In this document: positions 1 to 11,718 of the stretch, in pieces
Position numbering within the stretch: position 1 is the first letter of the stretch
Layout: the number at the start of each line of letters is the position of its first letter
Source: Andrena cerasifolii
Lineage: Eukaryota > Arthropoda > Insecta > Hymenoptera > Andrenidae
Assembly: GCF_050908995.1 (NCBI RefSeq)
Contig: NC_135123.1
Location: 5,146,001-5,210,000, forward strand
Direction of reading: 5' to 3'
Length of the DNA: 64,000 nt
Program-made: the position numbers and the translations under genes
Notes under the pieces: model-generated
Databases searched by the model: none
Told to the model about the DNA's origin: nothing
What the model saw: only the letters and a program-made list of their open reading frames with translations

Positions 1-255
1 CCCATGTATACCGAAATCAAATTCAGAGCTTCGTTTCCGAGAAAGTGAATTCTGAAGATTCTTCAGGCTCCTCGTCGTTGATGAGTACTTCGAATATCGT
101 CTTCTAATAAAAAAAATAAAAAAACGAATATTCGTCAATTAATTAATCAAACGGAGATATTTGCATATGGTAATAGTTGCATCAACCTGATGTTAGAAAT
201 GTCAGAATTATTGTTAGAATTCTACACATGTTAGGCATTATTGCTTCGAGAGATA

Positions 256-650
256 GTTAGCCCCAATTTTATGAAAAATTAAAAAATTATTGCTGTACTA
301 GGTTGTACTAGTTCTGTACCGTTCAGGGTTTTCTAAAATTCAAAACCGTTTTCGAAAAAAAAATTGAGAAAACCAATTTTAAAGATAGCCCCTCGTTGTG
401 AAAAATATCGGTCTTCTTTATTGCACTGCATTGTACTAGTTATACCGAGCATTGTACCGTGCGAAAAAATTGTTCAACCATATTGGTTTGCAAGAAAAAT
501 AAAAAAAAATAAAAGTGTCCCAAACATCCGTGTGAAAAAAATTACGATTTTTTTACGCAACCGTTGTACAAACGGTACAACGTATAAAACTAGTACAAAC
601 TACTTAGTAAACCAATGATCGTTTAATTTTTTCATAAAATGGGGGCTAAC
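256..650. mobile_element. Palindromic MITE, unassigned
   Basis: Ends are inverted copies (GTTAGCCCCAATTTTAT against ATAAAATGGGGGCTAAC). The interior repeats the short motif GTACTAG/GTACAA in opposite orientations. No clear target duplication. Confidence 0.65.
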
Positions 651-2022
651 ATCACCCACATAGATGTATATATTTCCTATTCCACGATCTGGGATAAGTA
701 GTCTATGTACCGTTCCTCAGAGACGTCTTTCCGGGCAACACCCCAGCCTTCCTCACTCTGCCACATCTTTGAAGAACTATGTTCCTGTGGCTGGAGACAA
801 TGCAACGTTGAATTGCTCATCAGTTTTACTAAACGCTTCATTACCTAAAGAAAATAAATTCTCGGCAATTAATTTTGGGGGCATGCGAGTATTTCGGGAC
901 GTAACTGTATTCTCTGAAACACTGTCAACAAACATGCAAACCATATTTGCGAATTGATCCATATCGATCCATATCCATTGACGAAAACGAGGTGGGGGTT
1001 TAAATACCAGCGAGAACCAGGTGCTTTCCAATTTTCTTTTGTATCAATTCGATAATGCGAAACGCCCTTAAATCCTGTCCGAGTGACCACGCTTTTCTAC
1101 CTTTTAAAATGCAAGCTCCTTTTCAGGTTGCTGCATAAGACCATTCGTTTACGAGTTGCGGTTAAATAGAAATCACTTGTAAACAGTCGCGACGGAACGT
1201 TCTCTGCAGACACGTCTGCAGCTTGATGACGATCCCGTGTTCACTTGGCCGCTCTATTGAAATGTTCCTTTGTCTCGCGATAAAATGCCCAAGGAAAACG
1301 TACCCTGCCTCTCACAGAATTTCTCGCAAAGCTGACGCCTACCTTTCTATGTGTACGCAATGTATAAATATACACGCGCACGTTTAATGACCACCCTCTT
1401 TATGCAGCAACCGGGATATTCTTCCTCGCATATTCTTGTGCCGGCTTGGATTCACGGGCACAGCATTCACTCCCTAGTAAAACGCCAATGACAAAGAAAG
1501 GCGGAGCGGAATAAGAATAAGATGCGCGCCTTGACATCGGGGAGCGTGCTTTTCCAGTCATTAGATTTCGTTTCTCGCGCGCGGTAGAGGCAGAGAAAGC
1601 GAATGGCCGAGATCGTTAGCGATACGCTTGTTTGTTAAAAGACACGCGAAAAATTGCGCAAAAGAGACCATCACATCGCTGAGGCAGCTCGCATTCGCTT
1701 TGGCTTGTGGACTGCTTTGGATTCGAACATCCTGGTTGCCTCATCTTCTCACGTAGACGGAAACTTTTGTCGTGCAGTTTCAGCAACCTCGTAGGATTTA
1801 TGCGCGCTTACCGAGAGTGATTGGTTTCGTAAGAGTGTTGGAGTAAGGAATTGTTTTGTGCAGGCCGTGCAGGTATTGTAATTAGTAGGTGAAGGCCAAT
1901 GGTGACGGCGCACTGACGCTTCCGTGGTTGCCAGTGAAGGCTATTTTGGAGTACCTGCACACGATTGAGTAATGCGCGTTTGTGGGTGGGCAATCAGTCG
2001 TTTTTACTGTGAATTTAATCTG

Positions 2023-2193
2023 AAGCCGGGAATCCACCTGGAAGCTAAGCTCAGCTATGCTATGGTATGTTTTAGCTTAGCTTTTGGTGGAAACGGTTCC
2101 ATAAGAATATATTGAAGATAATTTTTTTAAAACGTAGCATGGCATAGTACAGCCTCGCATAGCATAGCTTAGCTTCTAGGTGGATTCCCGGCT
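2023..2193. mobile_element. Short palindromic MITE, unassigned
   Basis: Inverted ends AAGCCGGGAATCCACCT / AGGTGGATTCCCGGCTT, followed inwards by further inverted AGCTTAGC and GCTATG motifs. Length 171 bp. No target duplication identified. Confidence 0.75.
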
Positions 2194-2738
2194 TTACTTT
2201 GTATTTAGTAGGTATTTTGATTCGTACTTTAATTTGTATAGGTATGGAAGGCTTCGCGCATTTCAGATGAATCGTACCTCCTGTTTTGTTGAAAATATTG
2301 TTGACAATTTTTAGAAGAATGGGTGATCGTGTTAACGCTTATGAGATTCTGCTGCCTCGTCGATAAATTCTACTGAATTGTGGCAGTTACAGCTTCGCCT
2401 CCCCCAGCTTTTATTTTGTCGCTATACCTGCCAACTTTCACTCTTTACAATTTGCTTATTTTTCTACAATTTCCTATCTATTGTTTTCCCTGTCTGTCTT
2501 GCAAACTTTCACTCCGGCCTGTTTAACCTTCGAACCCATTTAATCAAACCTAAGCACGATTTTATTAACTCTCCCCCTTTGCTTTATTTCTTCTTTTCCT
2601 CTTTTCTTCTCTTCCATCGAATCTTATATATATATACCGTACGCATAGAAACTTTTACTTGAGTTCAGTTCGTTGTTAGAGACGCGTCAGTGTACAAGGA
2701 TCTTCTCTGTACCGCGAACGAATCATTTTTATTCTTTA

Positions 2739-3760
2739 CTAGCTGACCCGTTATCCGGTCTCACCCGGGAATTATTAATGTAGGAGTCGGAAAGAGAGGG
2801 ACCCACGGGGCGCCGGGAATCGAACTGCTCATAAATGGACGCCACCTATGGGCCTCATCGCACACCATAGGCCGTTGCCTAAATGTCGGTTGCCTACTAC
2901 AGTTCTTCGGCCATACCTGACCTATGCGCCGCCCTAGGCCATAATCCGAAAGGCACGCCTGGGTCAGGATCCCACTTCTGAAACTGTAGGAGTCGGAAAA
3001 AGAGAGCCACGGAGCGCCGGGAGTCTAACCCAAGTCGTCCGCGTGCTGATCTCAGTCGCGTTTGCCACCACGGCTACGCCGACTCTCCGCGGTCCCTGTC
3101 TTCCGAACTCCTCATAAATGGACGCCATCTATGGGCCTCATCGCACACCATAGGCCGTTGCCTAAATGTCGGTTGCCTACTACAGTTCTTCGGCCATACC
3201 TGACCTATGCGCCGCCCTAGGCCATTATCCGAGAGGCACACCTGGGTCAGGATCCCACTTCTAAAACTGTAGGTGTCGGAAAAAGAGAGCCACGGAGCGC
3301 CGGGAGTCTAACCCAAGTCGTCCGCGTGCTGATCTCAGTCGCGTTTGCCACCACGGCTACGCCGACTCTCCGCGGTGCCTGTCTTCCGAACTCCTCATAA
3401 ATGGACGCCATCTATGGGCCTCATCGCACACCATAGGCCGTTGCGTAAATGCCGGTTGCCTACTACATTAATATAATTTATTATTTTAGATAGCATATTT
3501 ATAAATAGCCTATAATCTAATCTAGGACGTATTATTAGATCTGGTATATACGGAAGAGATGGCCAACGAAGATATTTCAAGAACGAATGTACAGATGGCG
3601 AAAATTTCCTATCAGTGTTTTGTTTTAGCTTATGTAATGCGGATATATGCGTGATTTCGTAAGAAAAAGAAAACAAAAATGTTCCCCCTTATTTCAGCCC
3701 CTTGACACTCTGTGCCAATCAAAGCTTTACCCGGGCAACGGCGGGTTGCTTTAAGCTAGT
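2739..3760. mobile_element. Region bounded by two Helitron-like 3' ends
   Basis: At 2739 the minus strand ends with a short hairpin (ACCCG...CGGGT) then CTAG next to T. At 3756-3760 the plus strand does the same (ACCCGGGCAACGGCGGGT, then CTAG and T). Helitrons end in CTRR preceded by a hairpin, so these may be two opposed Helitron 3' termini. The tRNA-derived tandem repeat lies between them. Confidence 0.4.
2783..3464 (-). repeat. tRNA-derived SINE-like tandem repeat, about 2.4 units of 285 bp
   Basis: Two nearly identical units repeat with a 285-bp period (compare 2986 with 3271), with partial units on each side. On the minus strand each head reads like a tRNA gene: TAGCCGTGGTGGC resembles box A, and about 47 bases on GGTTAGACTCC (or GTTCGATTCC in the outermost copy) resembles box B. 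The other part of the unit is unrelated to tRNA. This fits a tRNA-derived SINE that became tandem. No intact tRNA cloverleaf is claimed. Confidence 0.6.
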
Positions 3761-4038
3761 GAATAATAAAAATAACAGCAAAGCAAAAGGAAGAAAAAGA
3801 CCACATCTAGCCAACTGCCCTGGACACCTATGGCCATTCGAAGATGGACCACCGAAGATTTTTTAAAATTTAAATTTTCGATAATTTTGTCTTCATTTTT
3901 TATTAACTTTTGCAGCTAGTTGTAAAGACAGATTATTAAAGTATCTCATGTCATAATTGTTTTTATTTAAATCATAAAACTTTTTGTGTGAGAGTCTTGC
4001 AAAAAAAGTATGGCCAACTATCCCGGAATTATACTATA

Positions 4039-4210
4039 GGGTAAATCCGGGAGACGCGGTCGGGGCGGAGAGTTGTTGGTCGAGTGGCTATATTCAGACT
4101 CTACATCTGTGTATATGCAAAAGTGTGTTAAGGTTAAGAACAATTAAATCTCTAGGAATCAACTGTTTCGACCAACTTCTCCGGCCCAACCGCGTCTCCC
4201 GGATTTACCC
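4039..4210. mobile_element. TA-flanked palindromic MITE
   Basis: Inverted ends GGGTAAATCCGGGAGACGCG / CGCGTCTCCCGGATTTACCC flanked by TA on both sides (TATA context). The similarity continues to about 46 bases per arm. Size about 172 bp. Mariner-like by target site only. Confidence 0.75.
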
Positions 4211-7200
4211 TATAAAATTTCATTACAATCCGTTCACCCGTTTTGGCGACAAACAAACAGACAACGTTTCATTCACCGCGCACATTTCAAGACTTAAGAA
4301 GCAGTCATTGATGTTTGAAGCCTCCTTTCTTTTAATCAGAATGCCGTACTTATTGTTAGCCACATGGTGCCCGAGAGGAATAAACTTGGAACATGTATAT
4401 ATACGAGGGAGACTCGGAGTTAGGACTTGCGAGAAACAGTTAGGGAGATTATACTTCAGGTGGCGCTGGCGAACACTAACCGTCGCGATCCCATTGTGGC
4501 TGGAGCGTTACACTCGTCAATCCCTACAGTTTCAGCCACAGTCCACTCGAGAAGCACTCGTCCAAATTACGATTTACTTTTGTAAGAATTTGTGTAATGA
4601 CCACACCAACGACTTAGTTAATTTTATTGGACCGTTAACTTAACCTACTATGCGCATGTGCATGCGGTAGCGCATAATCAGTGTCATGTGGTTGCATGAG
4701 CACCACTTGACACACTGTTACGTTTCTGACACGATAACATGTAGTTTTTCTTTCAACCTTTATAAACTCTGTCTGAAACTCAAATTAAGTTAGAATTTCG
4801 AATATCCTTACCCACAAATGGCTAACTTGAACAATGCCAATTCGTACGCCTTGCAAGTTACAGAAACGTCACAATTCTGAATATTAAATCTCAGAACGAT
4901 TGTAAAATCTTTCTATTTTTAAAACTTAAACAGTTTTCACCAAACACCTTCCCTTACTCATTTCACATTCACAAAGTGCAGTGGTTCTTAATATATTTTC
5001 TGCTTCGAACAGAATCGTTGCTAAACACTTTTAAATTTCTATGTGAAGCGGCTGAGGCGGAGTCGCTCGAAATAGCCAGACAGTGCATGGGAAATGTTAA
5101 ATATGTGAACGGCAGAATCTCATGCACGATCTCGAATTCTCGAACCGCAATTTCCTTTCCTCTTTTCCTTTTGTCGGTTCCTGCTCTCCTCCTTGGCATT
5201 CCTAACCATTTCCCCGTAGACTACTTATCTGGGAGTTTCGTGTGGTTCGGATTTCGCCTATCCGAAACAGGACTCGTCGTCAACTTATTTCCCCCAATTT
5301 GACCGATATTTCCTATTCGTTTGAGAAACGTAAGTAGTTACGTTTCGATGGTTCTCAACCGCGCGCCCCTCTCGTGATTATAAAACTGCATCGTTCGGTT
5401 CAAATCCATTTCGAAATCAGACAGGCATTTTACCGACTGTGCGTCCATCAGGTGGACTTTAGTTCGTACCCTTAACTGGAATGGGCATTCTTTGGATTTA
5501 ACTAAAACACTTTCATCTCTGCAAACCTCGACATTACAATATTAAGGCTTTTTTAAAGGATCGTTAAATAAACCGAGGCTTTCGTATCGGGCTCGTTCGA
5601 GGGTAGATCAAAATGGGCATTCCTTTCTGAAAGCGAACGATCGACCTTTTTCTCTTCCTTTATTAAATTGGCCACTCGTTGTGCATATATTGTTAGCGCA
5701 GGATCGTTCGCTCGTCCTTATTTGAAATTCAGTTTCAACGAGGACATGAATAGATAAGACGTTTGATTCCCCTTATATTTCATCGTAAAGGGAGAAAGCC
5801 ATGAAAGAATTTGTGGATACTTTTCTTCCGTGGTTCTCATTTGCCTCGACGGTACGGTCGTTCCTTGAAGGTTAACAGTCGAATCGAAAGAATAAAACGT
5901 CTTCCGATCTCCGTCCGTTTATCTGCAATGGAATAATAAATCCAAGTACTTTTATCAGGACTGTATTTCGAATTCAAGCATGTCTGTATAATTGTCGTGC
6001 CGTGGGGGCGTGTTGATTGATTTCATAATTTCATCATTAAGCTTATCCCTTTGACAGGAACTGTTTATGCGTTATATTTCCATAAATTCAACTTTATCTT
6101 TTAATATATTCTTTAACAGAGTTAAATAGGATATTGTGTAGACCGACGACTATTATTTCCTGAAATGAAACACAGGGGAACAGTAAGACGAATAGGATTT
6201 CTGTGTAACAGAAACACAGACAACCCTTAAATGGCAACCAAAGATAGGAAACGCTGCATATTGGATGGCTTCTTGCATTTTTTAAATGTTAATAATAGTT
6301 TTAACCACTCATACTCGGGCGAGCAGTGGCAAGGCCGCATTTAATCTGAAATGGAAGTAATTATTATTTAATAGAGGGTGGTTCGAAACTTGACGTTTAT
6401 CTTTGGAGGGTACGATTAAGTTTTCAAAAAACAATCTCAGCTTCGCTAGGGTACCTACCCCTCATTCACTCGCGGCTTTTAATTACTAAGTACAAAGAAA
6501 GGTAACGTCTGGACTTGCAAAACTAATTTCCCATCAATGCGGGCAATTTCGATTCCAAGCCTCCGGGAATTTTACATTCTTTGTTCCAAAGTCTGTTTGC
6601 TACGCTGCCCTGAAACTGGTGTATTATTAGGTATATTATACTCGGATACATTTACGGAATTCTTATTAGTCGAGTGCTAGCCTTGTGTTTTCAATTTGTG
6701 TTGCATAAAGTAACTTGTATAACTTTGGTCGTAGTTCACTCTTGCTTGAGTATTAAAGCGAGAATATTTTTCAGTTGCATACGCGGTAGTTTAAAACAAA
6801 TTTACCCTTGAGTTGCTCCTACTTTTTGCTAACGGACTGAAATGAATTTTTTTTTTGAAAAATTTCCTTGATGGAAAAAGGTGTTCTTTGCTTTTGTTCC
6901 AAGCCTTTCTTCCCGTTTGGCTCGGTTTACAGATTAATTCTGCAAAAATGCTCACATGACGAATTACAATTTCTCTTTCCGTTTTTTTTTTTTTAAGCCC
7001 GCCCTTCCGTCTCATATTCTGAACTCGTAATAGTTTCAAAGCCCAGCGAATATGCTTTGAATATTTAAAATCCAGGGAGTGTATTTCGCGCAAACCTTCA
7101 TTCAACTATAACGTGTATGATTTTTTAGAGGGAGTACAATTTTCATCCGTCTGTTCTGCGAAAATCCAAGAATGTTTCGGTATTTTCAGCTTTGAGTCCA

Positions 7201-8349
7201 GGAGCGATTGAAGAACTGGAGTTCATCGGATGATTGAATTCGCCGCAGTATACGGTGTGCCCCGTAATGAATAATACAATCGCCGGGGAGGTGTTTTTGC
7301 ATGCAAATCGAAATCGAAAATGTAAATAAAATATTTGCAGGAGCCTCGATTTTCGTGGGTATCGAGTCTGAACATGCTTCAGGTACACGCGTGCCTGATT
7401 AAAAATTGTCGGACTGCGGCAACAAATATGGTACACCTTGTGTGAGAACAAGTCGGAATTATACAGTAATTTTGTTTCGAACGACTGTTTATTTTTGAGA
7501 AAATTAATTTCTGGAACCCGCCAAGTATGCGCGCATTTAACTAAAAATTGTTCGAAAAAAACTTATAATAACAATTTACAATTTCAAATTAATTCTTCTC
7601 TAAAACAGTCAAACTGTTCTATATTTTTTATTCGTTTTTGCATATAGAAGCATCTCCTTCTCGGATGTACCACACATTCGGAGACATTCTGTATGTGCGT
7701 TGTAATTTTTGTTACGGAGAATAAATACATCTCGCGTGGTCTACTCGAACGGGAACTGTACTCCAGTGTTTTTTCGATTGTTCGATTCTACTCTGTTCGA
7801 ACTTGGCCAGAGCTCTGCGGTTTTATTATTTTAAGAAGGATAACCAATATGGAAGTTTGCATTGCGTACGTCGGAATAGCCTGGGGCCCTACACATGCCG
7901 CTGAGATCGGCGTTTCGTAATAGAAACATTCAATTGCATATTGCGATGATGAAACAAAAGATGTATGTGCTCAGCATAACAGAATGCAATCAAATGAAGT
8001 ACAGTTTTTACAATAACCCCGCGAATGCAAGCATACATTTTTCACGCGAAGTATAGCGATGGAAGTAACAAGTATTGTTACGTTTTCAAATTGAACGTCT
8101 TGTTTTCGAGTACAATACGCCATTGTTGCTGTTTAATATTCTTTTCATACTTTTCAGACTGATTGGCAGCGTTGGCTAATTTAGGATTCTATTCATATAG
8201 GTATTTTTCAGAAACACGTGAAAGATCCTTGGATTGTGAGCGCAAAACTTACATCGATTGTTTAATGTTTCCAGTAACAGTCTAGTAGATACCAGATGTG
8301 TTCATGCGTAGCAGGTTAATTTCATATGAAAATATAAAAGGCCTATAGA

Positions 8350-8689
8350 AGGATATTGAATTATATTTGTATTACGCGCCTCCTCCTTCAATCACCTCGT
8401 AGTAACCTCTACTTTACACCATTGTCGCTAGCAGGCGTGTTTGTTTGTTTGTTTTTATTGTTTTCCTGTGTTTTAAGCAGGATGGCGTCTCAAGCTTATT
8501 TTTGCTTATATTGCCCAACGAACTATAGTCCCATTTTTTTGTTACCTCCTCTCTCCTTCGGGTCTCAGCAGCAGCAGCGCACCCGGAGAAATGTGGTCTC
8601 CCATCTTTCTCCAGTACACCGCCTCGCGATGCTTAACTTCGGTGATCCAACGAGAACCGGTGTTTTCCATCACGGCTACCGCCAGTGGC
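8350..8689 (-). repeat. 5S rRNA-derived sequence (SINE3-like or 5S pseudogene)
   Basis: On the minus strand 8689-8573 resembles an arthropod 5S rRNA gene: CGGTTCTCG, then GGATCACCGAAGTTAAGCATC (box A region) and GATGGGAGACC (box C region), in the right order and spacing, with the 5' GCC near 8689. The other parts are diverged, so it is unlikely to be a working 5S gene. The sequence downstream on that strand (to about 8350) is not 5S and includes a CAAA-type short repeat near 8440-8455, as expected for a SINE tail. A SINE using the 5S promoter is the preferred reading; a lone 5S pseudogene is the alternative. Confidence 0.65.
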
Positions 8690-10545
8690 GCCACAAGGCT
8701 TACAGAACAAACCTAGAAACAAGCCTTGAACTCGGTCTCTGTTCCTTGGTTCGTGTCGCTCCCTCCAAGTCCATCATTCTTTTATTCTGTGCCAAGGAAG
8801 ATACATATTGTGCATTTTGTTAAAACAGGTAAGATAATGGGGCGAATCATCCAGACAAATCAACTCGAAGTATCTAGAAAGCAAAGGTTATGGAATTGAA
8901 TAATTTCCAATTATCTACGTCGCGGAAATCGAGATTCACATTATCTGCAAGACAGAAAAGTAGGGTTATGCGCGAAGTGCGAATGTTTAGCGTCTTGTTT
9001 CGTGAATAATAATTTAACACATGTTTTCTTATAAATGTTAATGTTCGCGGGAGCATGCATGATCGCCTAGGGTGTGTACTGTTCAGAGATGGAGCTGAAG
9101 TAAGTATCGCATGTATCCTGTTTATTCATAGGTTGCGTTTAACTTTATACTGATGTTCTATTTGTTTTCAGCGTTAACGCAATACGGAATATGGAATTGC
9201 ATGGTGATTCTACACAAAAAAGAAGTCGAAAATATAGAAAATCTTCTGATATCGCACCTAATATTGTAAATGTATTGTGATATTGTGATTTGTAAATGTA
9301 AATATTGAATGTTCTTCTTCGAGTTTATATGCGCTACTTATATTATTCTGTAACAATTGTTGAGAAGGAATAAATACTTTTGGAAATAAGTAGAATTAAT
9401 TATTTAATGAACTAGACAATCTGCTGGCATATAGGGGTAGGGATACACCTACAGCAATAACGGTACATTTGTGTTGGTGTGTACGGACGGCCATGTGACG
9501 TCACGCGTAGGAAATTGGTAATTCTGGCCGACAGATGGCGCTGTTGGCTGTGCTAAGCAGACGGCAGAATCTGCTGTCGATCTGCTGCCGATCTGACATC
9601 AGACACTGACATCAGGCTTTGCACCTCAGAACGCGGCCATCTGCGGACACAGACTACGGTTCTGATGTCAGATTCTGTTGCCCAGATCTGGCTATCACGG
9701 TACCTATATCCTTAATTAAAACTCGTATTTTATTTCAGCTCACTTTACCCCAGATACTAGCTCACTTTATATGGGGTAAAGTGGTCGTTTTGGCATTTTC
9801 TTTTCAAGTTGAATTTTAATATACTTTAAGCTTATTTTAAGTATTGCTATTCGTCATTTATCAATAGTAATGTTCAAATTATATTATAAATCAATTTCCA
9901 CACAATTTTATTGAAAGGGAAAAATTTTATTCGACTTCAAACTTTTTTCGCGTCACTTTGCCCCGGCCTCCTCTACAAGGAAATGAATATAAACTGTCGC
10001 TAGTAGTTTTGGGTAAAGTTTACTGATACTATAAACTATAAAAAAAAATTGTAATATATACACACATATGACGTAGGCGTTTTTTCTGTGATTTCGAAGT
10101 GGTTGCAAAGAAACGGAGGTTCGAATCGACTAGGAACTTTTACAGCATGGTCAAAATATATTCCTTTCTGCACTGAACCTCAACATTAGACTGAGGAAAT
10201 TCAAAACTTTAAAGTGAAAAGACTCTAGTTCCCAAGATGAAACAACAGATGTCGCCTTCTCTCGTAGGCGCTTTTTAATAAGTTTGGTTTAATTCTTTTT
10301 CCCGAGGTTCGGGCCGAAATTACTGGTTCTATGAGAAACATATTCCAAGGAAACCGTTGTATTTTCTGTGTAAACTCAATATCAGTGCAAAACCAAAGAC
10401 ACTTTTTCTAAAACGCTGCATAATCAACCTCGTGCGCCGCCATTTGTAAAATAGATACGTATAAAAAATATATCTTCTCCTCTACGTGATAGTAATAAAC
10501 ATTTTATAAAAGGAAAAGTCTGTGCATGCTTTCATTTCAGTGTAG

Positions 10546-10602
10546 TTAATTCGCAAAAAAAATACTTGATTTTCGAGCGATCTAACCGCCTAAATAGTTC
10601 CC
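10546..10602. repeat. Fragment of the repeat found intact at 28719-29203
   Basis: From TTAATTCGCAAAAAA through ACTTGATTTTCGAG to CCCTTAAG it matches 28913-28960 plus the outer end at 29197-29207, with a few differences. It shows the TTAA-flanked right end of that element without the nested hAT insertion. Confidence 0.65.
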
Positions 10603-11206
10603 TTAAGAAAGAAGTCACTATAATAATTATTACCACTGACGATCGCTAAGAGCTTCGCTAATGCTTTCATTATACTAAAAAAACCATACTTCTACTTCCC
10701 CATACGTAATAATATCCATTAGTCAGCCGTTTAAAGTAAATACTTAAACGATTAAAAATTCCCTTGTTATAAGTCACCATGATTTAAACGCCTGCTTTTC
10801 TCCCTTCTTTCGTCCCTCCGCTTTTATTCGCAGAATTTCAATGAAATCTTAAATCTTACCTATACATAAGCGGCAGATCGTTTCGCCTCATAAATAAAAC
10901 ATGCGAACAATTTTTAGCGGTATTGTTTGTTCGTATGTCGCTGCGTCGGCTCGCCGACCGTGTAGAAGCATTTTAGTTTTGCACGTGTACGGAGATATTC
11001 TCGGTATGAATATTAATTTTCTTATAGTCAGAGCACGCCATAATAGCATCGACGTTAATAAGCGCTGCGAAAAATGCATTAACTCATTAAACTGTAAGCC
11101 CAAGCCATTACGCCATGTTAACGTTATAAGGATCGTTACTTCCCTTGTTCCCTTTAGTCTGCTGTCGTAACGAACGTCAACCACCATGATTATCTTATGC
11201 TACCAA

Positions 11207-11718
11207 CAGGGGGCTACCACTCTCATTTGCGATTTTGGAAGTGTTTCAACTGCCACCTAGGCAGTTCCAATTTCTTCGAACTAAAATTCAATATGGCCGT
11301 GATCAAGTGTTTATGATGCATCTGTACTAAAGGCTGGAACAGACACAACAATCCTATCAACAATCCTATCGAAAAATAAGTTATATAAAATCCGTTTGAC
11401 TGTAACTACTACATTAACCACTAGTATATACTGCATTAAAAATATATATTCAACTATATACATACCTGTTACTGTCAAACTGATTTTATAAAACTTATTT
11501 TTCGATAGGATTGTTTGAGTTCCGTACAGTACTAGCTCGCATCAATCACAATTCACAAATGCCATGCAATGCATAACAGTGGTGTACCGTACACAGTACA
11601 GATGAATCATGAACACGTGATCACGGCCATATTGAATTTTAGTTCGAAAAAATTGGAAGTGCCTAGGTGGCAGTTGAAACACTGTTCCAAAATCGCAAAT
11701 GAGAGTGGTAGCTCCCTG
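11207..11718. mobile_element. hAT-type MITE with 8-bp target duplication (family 1, copy 1)
   Basis: 512 bp, starting CAGGGGGCTACCACTCTC and ending with its inverted counterpart GAGAGTGGTAGCTCCCTG; the inverted arms exceed 100 bases. It is flanked by the perfect 8-bp duplication GCTACCAA (11199-11206 and 11719-11726). CAGGG ends plus 8-bp duplication define hAT. A second copy lies at 23847. Confidence 0.92.

Noticed and set aside
2783..3464. Possible functional tRNA genes
   Set aside because: Box A and B words are present but no complete cloverleaf with matching acceptor and anticodon stems; the sequence repeats with a non-tRNA body.
3984..4643. 219-codon open frame, longest single frame in the window
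   Set aside because: It starts beside and runs through the palindromic MITE 4039-4210 and repeat-like tail; no recognisable domain and an amino acid make-up typical of chance frames.
8573..8689. Functional 5S rRNA gene
   Set aside because: Too many differences outside the control regions and no tandem neighbours.
8356..8823. 155-codon open frame
   Set aside because: It runs antisense across the 5S-derived sequence; no protein similarity recognised.
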